A DNA stretch of 13,109 nucleotides from an uncultured Ruminococcus sp. (GTDB taxonomy: Bacteria > Bacillota > Clostridia > Oscillospirales > CAG-272): positions 1-13,109 of the forward strand of contig URUL01000056.1 of assembly GCA_900551005.1 (NCBI GenBank), read 5' to 3'. Below are positions 7,252-12,254 of this stretch, in pieces. Numbering within the stretch: the stretch's first letter is position 1; each line of letters opens with the position of its first letter. A program made the position numbers and the translations under genes. The notes below the pieces were generated by a model. That model saw only the letters and a list, made by a program, of their open reading frames with translations. It ran no database searches and was not told the origin of the DNA.

Positions 7252-7271
7252 ATCGCATAGAGATATGCGAT
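7252..7271 (-). other. Spacer hairpin between aptamer and terminator
   Basis: ATCGCATA (7252-7259) and TATGCGAT (7264-7271) form a perfect 8-bp stem with a 4-base loop (TCTC on the transcribed strand). It lies between P1 of the aptamer and the strand at 7234-7225 that can compete for P1. It could hold that strand close or act as a pausing hairpin. Confidence 0.6.
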
Positions 7272-7285
7272 TCTGCATTTTTCAA

Positions 7286-7348
7286 CCAATAGTCGAAACT
7301 GGGCGTTCGGTAGAAACGTTCGGGCCATAAAATCCGAACCTATATTGG
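7286..7348 (-). ncRNA. Purine (guanine-type) riboswitch aptamer
   Basis: Read on the minus strand: P1 CCAATA (7291-7286 pairing with 7348-7343), P2 GTTCGG/CCGAAC (7339-7334 with 7323-7318) closed by a 10-base loop containing TATGG, the J2/3 core GTTTCTACC (7317-7309), P3 CGAAC/GTTTCG with one extra T (7309-7305, 7299-7294) and a 5-base loop GCCCA, then J3/1 and P1 CGACTATTGG (7295-7286). The J2/3 and GACTAT segments equal the purine aptamer core. The C in GACTAT predicts guanine rather than adenine, and the intact TTTCTAC argues against the known 2'-deoxyguanosine variant. GG of loop 2 and CC of loop 3 can form the kissing contact. Position before xpt and a following terminator agree. Confidence 0.93.
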
Positions 7349-7371
7349 CAAACTGTTCACTTGATGTCTAC

Positions 7372-7400
7372 ATTATAAACCATATTTCTTGAAAAATCAA
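7372..7400 (-). promoter_or_regulatory. Promoter of the riboswitch-xpt-importer operon
   Basis: On the minus strand TTGATT (7400-7395) and a perfect TATAAT (7377-7372) are 17 bp apart. Three A-tracts upstream on the same strand (complements of T-runs 7406-7410, 7414-7418 and 7421-7426) resemble an UP element. Predicted start near 7365, just before the aptamer. Confidence 0.88.
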
Positions 7401-7431
7401 GTACCTTTTTAAATTTTTCGTTTTTTGATAA

Positions 7432-7477
7432 AATATCACAAAACTCGAGCGAATATTTGCCCAAATTTTGTGATATT
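7432..7477. repeat. Perfect 12-bp inverted repeat between pdp and the xpt promoter
   Basis: AATATCACAAAA (7432-7443) and TTTTGTGATATT (7466-7477) are exact inverted copies with a 22-base loop. The loop itself contains CTCGAG and the near-palindrome GCGAATATTTGC. It begins 9 bases beyond the pdp stop and could end the deo transcript, but only a short TTTTATC follows on the minus strand, so it is a poor intrinsic terminator. A repressor-type operator or 3'-end stabiliser are alternatives; it lies just upstream of the A-tracts of the xpt promoter. Confidence 0.6.
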
Positions 7478-7485
7478 GTTGATAT

Positions 7486-8787
7486 TTATTCCACTGTTCC
7501 GAAGACAAGCTTCTGTTTTTTCAGAATTTCATCGGAAAATGTAAGCGCATTTGCAAAGAGATTCTTTGCCTCCTCCGCTTTTTCGGGAGCATTCGTATAA
7601 AGGACGGCGATCACATCGCCGCATGAGAGCTTGTCGCCTGTTTTTTTCACCGTTATGATACCTGCACCGTGGTCTATGGGATCGCCCTTCTTTTCCCTGC
7701 CCGCACCGAGAATGACGCTTGCCACGCCTATCTTTTCGGCATCCATATGCGAAATATAGCCGTCTCTGTCGCTTCTTATCTCGATTTCATATCTTGCACG
7801 CGCAAATTTCTCGGGATGATATATATATGAAGAGTCTCCTCCCTGTCCCCTTGCGAGCAATGCCAGTTTTTCCAGTGCCGCACCGCTTGAAACAGCACTT
7901 TTTACCTTTTCCATGCTCTCCTCGGCATCCGCGCCGAAAGCAAGCGAATGCATTTTCGCCGCCAATGTGAAGGCAACCTCGCGCAGATCATCGGGACCTT
8001 TTCCGCAGAGCACGGAGACCGCCTCCGCCACCTCCAGCGAATTGCCTATGGCATGGCCGAGCGGCATATCCATATTGGTTATCACGGCGCACATCTTTCT
8101 TCCCGCGGCTTTTCCGATGGCGACCATCTTTTCGGAGAGCAGGCGCGCATCCTCCACGGTTTTCATGAAAGCACCGCTTCCCGCTTTGACATCGAGTACG
8201 ATGCAATGCGAGCCTGCCGCAAGCTTTTTGCTCATGATGCTGGAGGCTATGAGAGGCATGGAATCGACGGTCGCCGTGACATCGCGCAGCGCATACAGCT
8301 TTTTATCGGCAGGAGCCAGATTGCCGGACTGTCCCGCTACGCAGATGCCGTTTTCCTTTGCCAGGCGCAAAAATTCATCTGCGGAAAGCTCTGTGCGAAA
8401 TCCGGGGATCGATTCCAGCTTGTCAACGGTGCCGCCCGTATGCCCCAGCCCTCTGCCGGACATTTTTGCGACGACGCAACCGAGCGCCGCGGCTATCGGA
8501 GCCACGATGAGCGTTGTCTTGTCTCCGACACCTCCCGTGCTGTGCTTATCGGCAGTCTTCTCGCCGAGAGCAGAAAGGTCCACCTTGTCTCCCGAATCAG
8601 CCATTGCCAGCGTGAGTGCCGCCGTCTCCCCGTCGGTCATCCCGCGAAAATACACTGCCATGGCGAAAGCCGCCGCCTGATAATCCGGTATATCGCCGCG
8701 CGTATAGCCATCGATAAAAAAGCGTATCTCTTCATCGGAAAGTGCTCCGCCGTTTCTCTTTTTCTCTATAATATCGTACATTCTCAT
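7486..8787 (-). CDS. pdp: Pyrimidine-nucleoside phosphorylase
   Basis: A 433-residue cytoplasmic enzyme that splits uridine, thymidine or deoxyuridine with phosphate into base and (deoxy)ribose 1-phosphate. It has an N-terminal helical domain (MRMYDIIEKKRNGGALSDEE), the phosphate-binding KHSTGGVGDK (81-90), the thymidine/pyrimidine phosphorylase signature SGRGLGHTGGTVDKLE (110-125), and the base-binding ALRDVTA (165-171, R167) and SSIMSKK (181-187). Length matches the Gram-positive Pdp and the related DeoA (about 430-440); the Clostridia/Bacillus context favours Pdp, but thymidine-specific DeoA cannot be excluded. GAGGA about 10 bases before ATG 8787 favours this start over the ATG two codons later. 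It lies 23 bp after deoD and is last in the deoC-deoD-pdp operon. Confidence 0.92.
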   Translation of the reverse strand: MRMYDIIEKKRNGGALSDEEIRFFIDGYTRGDIPDYQAAAFAMAVYFRGMTDGETAALTLAMADSGDKVDLSALGEKTADKHSTGGVGDKTTLIVAPIAAALGCVVAKMSGRGLGHTGGTVDKLESIPGFRTELSADEFLRLAKENGICVAGQSGNLAPADKKLYALRDVTATVDSMPLIASSIMSKKLAAGSHCIVLDVKAGSGAFMKTVEDARLLSEKMVAIGKAAGRKMCAVITNMDMPLGHAIGNSLEVAEAVSVLCGKGPDDLREVAFTLAAKMHSLAFGADAEESMEKVKSAVSSGAALEKLALLARGQGGDSSYIYHPEKFARARYEIEIRSDRDGYISHMDAEKIGVASVILGAGREKKGDPIDHGAGIITVKKTGDKLSCGDVIAVLYTNAPEKAEEAKNLFANALTFSDEILKKQKLVFGTVE

Positions 8788-8810
8788 AGAAGAAGTATCC
8801 TCTTAAAAAA

Positions 8811-9530
8811 TCATTTGTCTTCCATTAAAACAGCGGTTTCAAGCGCTATTTTCATCATCTGCGTGAACGTATTCTGACGCTCCTCTGCAGTACATTCCTC
8901 TCCTGTGAACGGAAGATCCGATATGGTGCATATGGCGAGAGCGTTTTTGCCGAGATGAGCCGCGTTCATGTAAAGTCCCGCCGCCTCCATCTCAACGGCA
9001 AGTACGCCCATACTGCGCCAGCGCTCATTCGCATCGCTTCTCGCATCATAGAAAGTATCCGATGAGAGCAGATTTCCGACTTTCAGCTCCGTTCCGAGCT
9101 TTTCCGCCGCCGAAACAGCCCCTTTCAGAAGGCTGTAGCTGCATATCGGCGCATATGTTCCCGGAAGCGAATACTGCTCTCCGAAGCTCGAGTTCGTGCA
9201 TGCGCCCATGCCGGCTACGATATCGCGCAATCTGAGCGTGTGGGACAGAGCGCCTGCCGAGCCTACTCTAATGATGTTTTCAACATCGAAAAATTTGAAA
9301 AGCTCATAGCTGTATATCCCTATCGAAGGGATTCCCATTCCGCTTGCCATGACGGAAACGCGAACGCCCTTATAATAGCCCGTATAGCCCTGTACTCCCC
9401 GAACGTTATTGACGAGGACGGCATCCTCGAGAAAATTCTCCGCGATGAATTTTGCGCGCAGCGGATCGCCCGGCATCAGCACCGTTTTTCCGAAAGCTCC
9501 CTTTTCTGCATTGATATGAGGTGTAGCCAT
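8811..9530 (-). CDS. deoD: Purine-nucleoside phosphorylase, DeoD type (hexameric)
   Basis: A 239-residue cytoplasmic enzyme that converts inosine, guanosine, adenosine and their deoxy forms with phosphate into free purine and (deoxy)ribose 1-phosphate. The start MATPHINAEKG is the family's N-terminus. Active-site residues known from the Escherichia coli enzyme appear one position later here: H5, G21, R25, R44, R88, S91, EME at 180-182, S204 and the catalytic D205 in CTISDLPFTGE, and R218. The signature MGIPSIGIYSYELFKFF lies at 65-81. Length matches the family exactly. It begins 3 bp after the deoC stop codon with GGAGGG (9538-9543) inside the end of deoC, so the two are tightly coupled. Together with the importer it supplies purine base for Xpt and similar enzymes. 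Confidence 0.95.
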   Translation of the reverse strand: MATPHINAEKGAFGKTVLMPGDPLRAKFIAENFLEDAVLVNNVRGVQGYTGYYKGVRVSVMASGMGIPSIGIYSYELFKFFDVENIIRVGSAGALSHTLRLRDIVAGMGACTNSSFGEQYSLPGTYAPICSYSLLKGAVSAAEKLGTELKVGNLLSSDTFYDARSDANERWRSMGVLAVEMEAAGLYMNAAHLGKNALAICTISDLPFTGEECTAEERQNTFTQMMKIALETAVLMEDK

Positions 9531-9533
9531 TTG

Positions 9534-10199
9534 TCAGCCCTCCGTTTTTTCATTTTCGATCATGATTTTTATGAGGCGGCTCGTGCCGAGGCGCGATGCA
9601 CCGAGCTTCATCATATCTTCGGCATCCCCAAAGTTCTTTATTCCGCCTGCCGCTTTTATTTTCACGTTTTCGCCGATATGCGCGGCAAAAAGCGCTATAT
9701 CCTCACGCGTAGCGCCTCCCGTGGAAAAGCCCGTGCTTGTCTTGATAAAATCAGCACCCGAAGCCGTGACGAGCTCACACATTTTTATCTTTTCTTCTTC
9801 TGTGAGCAGACAGGTCTCTATGATGACCTTGAGGAGCTTTCCGGCGCATGCCTCTTTTACAGCCTTTATCTCAGCAAGAACGTCATCATATTTTCCCGCC
9901 TTGAGCGCACCGATATTGATGACCATATCTATCTCGTCGGCGCCGTTCTTTACGGCATCGGCGGTTTCAAAGCACTTCACAGCAGTAGTATTGTAGCCGT
10001 TCGGAAATCCGATCACCGTGCATATTTTTATTTTTCTGGAGACATATTCGGAAGCCTCTTTGACAAAGCATGGCGGAATACATACGGAAGCCGCACCGTA
10101 TTTCATCCCTTCATCGCAGACCTTCTTTATTTCTTTCCATGTTGCCGTCTGGCTCAGCAACGTATGGTCAACAGAAGCAAGTATTTTTTTGATATCCAT
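9534..10199 (-). CDS. deoC: Deoxyribose-phosphate aldolase
   Basis: A 221-residue class I aldolase that cleaves 2-deoxyribose 5-phosphate to glyceraldehyde 3-phosphate and acetaldehyde, the last step in using the sugar of deoxynucleosides. The Schiff-base lysine is K153 in DFIKTSTGF (150-158), the catalytic aspartate D91 in EIDMVINIG (89-97) and the proton-relay lysine K182 in KIKAAGGI (180-187). Length and the start (MDIKKILASVDHTLL) match the TIM-barrel DeoC family. GGAGG is 7 bases before the ATG. It is the first gene of the deoC-deoD-pdp operon, transcribed from the promoter at 10235-10263. Phosphopentomutase, which makes its substrate from deoxyribose 1-phosphate, is not in the window. 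Confidence 0.95.
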   Translation of the reverse strand: MDIKKILASVDHTLLSQTATWKEIKKVCDEGMKYGAASVCIPPCFVKEASEYVSRKIKICTVIGFPNGYNTTAVKCFETADAVKNGADEIDMVINIGALKAGKYDDVLAEIKAVKEACAGKLLKVIIETCLLTEEEKIKMCELVTASGADFIKTSTGFSTGGATREDIALFAAHIGENVKIKAAGGIKNFGDAEDMMKLGASRLGTSRLIKIMIENEKTEG

Positions 10200-10234
10200 G
10201 AAAAAACCTCCGCAAAATTTTATATTGTATATTT

Positions 10235-10263
10235 ATTTTAACAGAACAGCCGCGGATTGTCAA
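10235..10263 (-). promoter_or_regulatory. Promoter of the deoC-deoD-pdp operon
   Basis: On the minus strand a perfect TTGACA (10263-10258) is followed after 17 bp by TAAAAT (10240-10235). The predicted start near 10228 gives a short leader before the deoC ATG at 10199. The spacer holds the palindrome CCGCGG (10250-10255), and ATTGTCAAT (10256-10264) overlaps the -35 box; either could be an operator, but this is unproven. Confidence 0.88.
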
Positions 10264-10302
10264 TAATCGCTTATACCGATTTGTGGCTTGCCCCATTATT
10301 TT

Positions 10303-10331
10303 TTGACATATTCTTTCCTATTTTATAAAAT
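10303..10331 (+). promoter_or_regulatory. Distal promoter of the MGMT-like operon
   Basis: TTGACA (10303-10308) and TAAAAT (10326-10331) are 17 bp apart, the same boxes and spacing as the divergent deo promoter. The -10 lies within a perfect 12-bp palindrome ATTTTATAAAAT (10320-10331). Confidence 0.7.
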
Positions 10332-10335
10332 ATTA

Positions 10336-10364
10336 TTGAAAATATCAGATAATAATGTTATAAT
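10336..10364 (+). promoter_or_regulatory. Proximal promoter of the MGMT-like operon
   Basis: TTGAAA (10336-10341) and a perfect TATAAT (10359-10364) are 17 bp apart. Predicted start near 10371, leaving about 23 bases before the TTG start codon at 10394, enough for the GGAGG at 10383-10387. Confidence 0.8.
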
Positions 10365-10393
10365 ATTATGGAAAAACTTCGCGGAGGTCTGTT

Positions 10394-10717
10394 TTGAAAA
10401 AAGAGGAAAAAAACACGTTTGACCGGATATATGAGGTCGTGGAAAGGATTCCGCGCGGAAAAGTCGCGACGTACGGCTCGGTTGCGGCGCTTGCTGGCAA
10501 TCCACGGCTCGCCCGCGTTGTCGGCTATGCGCTTCACGTCAATCCTCGCCCGGGCATCATACCATGCCATCGCGTGGTAAATCGGAACGGCTTTCCCGCT
10601 CCCGGCTTTGCTTTCGGCGGAGAGGATGTCCAGAAGCAGATGCTTTTCGCGGAAGGCGTGGAGTTTGAGAAAGACGGGCATATAGATTTAAAAAAGTTCG
10701 GCTGGGACGGCAAATGA
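10394..10717 (+). CDS. MGMT/ATL-family DNA-alkylation protein (single DNA-binding domain, cysteine retained)
   Basis: A 107-residue protein equal to the C-terminal domain of O6-alkylguanine-DNA methyltransferases. It has RIPRGKVATYGSVAALAG (18-35), the arginine-finger region ARVVGYALHVNP (40-51, R41) and IPCHRVVNRNG (56-66) with C58 in the acceptor position. Short stand-alone members (alkyltransferase-like, Atl1 type) often have tryptophan in place of this cysteine and then only flag damage for nucleotide excision repair; this one keeps the cysteine, so direct alkyl transfer is possible but not shown. The start is TTG at 10394: GGAGG (10383-10387) is 6 bases upstream and no in-frame ATG is available. 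Two tandem promoters precede it. Its stop overlaps an ATG of the next gene (ATGA, 10714-10717). Confidence 0.87.
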   Translation: MKKEEKNTFDRIYEVVERIPRGKVATYGSVAALAGNPRLARVVGYALHVNPRPGIIPCHRVVNRNGFPAPGFAFGGEDVQKQMLFAEGVEFEKDGHIDLKKFGWDGK

Positions 10718-10749
10718 ACCGCCCCGGCAAAGAAAGGAATTACATAGAA

Positions 10750-12240
10750 ATGGCAAATTCTCTCGGCACATCGGTAACAACAAAGAAGCTGGAAATGAAA
10801 CCCATCCCCCTGCTCGTCGTCATGATCTCCTTCGAGCCGGAGGACGAAGCAGGCAGACAGGTCTGCACGACAACAAAAGAATACTGGTATGAGCAATTTT
10901 TCGGCGATGAAGGACTGACGCTCAAAAATTATTACAAGGAAATGTCCGGCGGAAAATTTTATTTTTCTCCCGTGGATGTAAAAGGAAGCGATGTGAAAGG
11001 TGTCGTTTCCGTAACGCTGCATTGCAAGCACCCCGATCTTCTGCAGCAGGAAAATCCCGACAAGCGTACAGGTGCGGCACTCTATGTTGTCGCCGAAGCG
11101 CTCAAAGCATGCGAGCCTTACGTCGACTTTGCCGCGCTCGATAAGGACGGAGACGGCTTTCTCTCCGCGGATGAGCTGCACTATGTCCTCGTTCACGCGG
11201 GCTTTGATTATTCCGGCGGCAAGGAGACGACACCCGAGCTTCGCTACGGTGTTTTCGCAAACAGCGGCAGATTGCCCGACGAAGAGGATGCACAGGGCTT
11301 CCCCGGCGCACATTCTCCCACGGTGGGCGGAGTAAAGCTATGCGCCGCATCAAAAGGCTCCTATACACTTATCGGCGAATACAGACACACGCAGTACGGC
11401 TTCCTGCCCCATCCGCTCGGAACTACGGCGCATGAGCTCGGTCATGCCATCGGATTCCATGATATCTATGATTACGATCGGCAAGTCAAGGGCTGGCCGC
11501 TCCCGATGATGTTCTCCGTCATGTGCAACGGTTGCTACGGTCTTATCCGTCCGACGGACAAAGCAGAACGCATACCGATCATGGGCACATGTCCCACGCA
11601 TCTCGATCCGCTTCAGAAGATACGCTCCGGCTTTTGTGAGGCACAAGTGGCAGAAGGAAACGGCGAATATACGCTTTATTCCATACTCAGCGGAAAATAT
11701 AATATCATCCGCATCAATACGCCCGACCCCGCCGAGTATTTTCTGCTGGAAAACCGCCAGATAGAGGGCTTTGATTCCGGACTCTACAGAAAGCGCATTA
11801 TCAGTACGGAAGATGGCAAACCGCGCTATGAAACAGAAAACTATGAGCGCGGCGGTATGCTCGTTTGGCATATAGATAAAGATATCTTCGATGAATTTTC
11901 GGGCATAAAGCGCACGAACGGCTCAGGACTCTGGAACGGAGACGGCGAAACACAGCGCAAAACACGTCATAACCCCGGCGTTGTGATAGACTACAAAAAC
12001 GGATATGACGAGAACGGCATTATGAAGGATGACGGCGTATTCCTGCAGGGCTTTCCGGAGGATCCCTTCTATCGTGCAGGCGAAACCTTCCGTTCAAATG
12101 AATTTATCTCCGCCGCCACTCATACGAGATCGCTTAATTCCTTCCCGGAAGGCATAGATGAAAGCAAATACAATCTGACAATAGAAGAGCTCGAGGACAA
12201 GGGCAAGGAAATGAAGATACGCATAACACAAACATACTGA
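10750..12240 (+). CDS. M6-family (immune inhibitor A-like) zinc metallopeptidase without signal peptide
   Basis: From ATG 10750 this gives 496 residues. The zinc site HELGHAIGFHD is at 228-238 (H228, E229, H232, D238) and is followed by a Met-turn-like FSVMCNG (255-261). EYFLLENRQIEGFDSGLY (329-346) and GGMLVWHIDKD (368-378) are typical M6-domain blocks. An EF-hand-like calcium loop DKDGDGFLSADE lies at 131-142, where M6 proteins usually have a shorter DxDGDG stretch. The N-terminus (MANSLGTSVTTKKLEMKP) is polar and shows no signal peptide, lipobox or membrane segment, unlike most secreted relatives. Start: AGGA (10735-10738) lies 11 bases before 10750; an in-frame ATG at 10714 overlaps the previous stop (ATGA) but has no clear binding site, and would add 12 residues without adding a signal. 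Substrate unknown. Confidence 0.82.
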   Translation: MANSLGTSVTTKKLEMKPIPLLVVMISFEPEDEAGRQVCTTTKEYWYEQFFGDEGLTLKNYYKEMSGGKFYFSPVDVKGSDVKGVVSVTLHCKHPDLLQQENPDKRTGAALYVVAEALKACEPYVDFAALDKDGDGFLSADELHYVLVHAGFDYSGGKETTPELRYGVFANSGRLPDEEDAQGFPGAHSPTVGGVKLCAASKGSYTLIGEYRHTQYGFLPHPLGTTAHELGHAIGFHDIYDYDRQVKGWPLPMMFSVMCNGCYGLIRPTDKAERIPIMGTCPTHLDPLQKIRSGFCEAQVAEGNGEYTLYSILSGKYNIIRINTPDPAEYFLLENRQIEGFDSGLYRKRIISTEDGKPRYETENYERGGMLVWHIDKDIFDEFSGIKRTNGSGLWNGDGETQRKTRHNPGVVIDYKNGYDENGIMKDDGVFLQGFPEDPFYRAGETFRSNEFISAATHTRSLNSFPEGIDESKYNLTIEELEDKGKEMKIRITQTY

Positions 12241-12254
12241 TGAAAGGATCCGCC

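Noticed and set aside
7174..7278. N-terminal extension of xpt giving 227 residues
   Set aside because: The extra 35 codons run through the riboswitch terminator and spacer hairpin, lack a ribosome binding site, and the 192-residue form matches the family length.
7432..7477. CRP-type operator (TGTGA/TCACA half sites)
   Set aside because: The half sites point the wrong way and are 22 bases apart rather than 6, and CRP control is not typical of Clostridia.
7913..8877. Plus-strand open frames opposite pdp (255 and 309 codons)
   Set aside because: Antisense shadows of a well-conserved enzyme gene; the translated sequences are low in hydrophobic structure and resemble no family.
9240..10241. Long plus-strand open frame opposite deoC and deoD (333 codons)
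   Set aside because: It lies antisense to two genes with intact active sites, has no family features or ribosome binding site, and is explained by codon bias of the real genes.
10368..10397. Nine-codon ORF (MEKLRGGLF) ending on the TTG start of the MGMT-like gene
   Set aside because: It has no ribosome binding site, and its ATG lies upstream of the predicted start of the proximal transcript, so it is probably chance.
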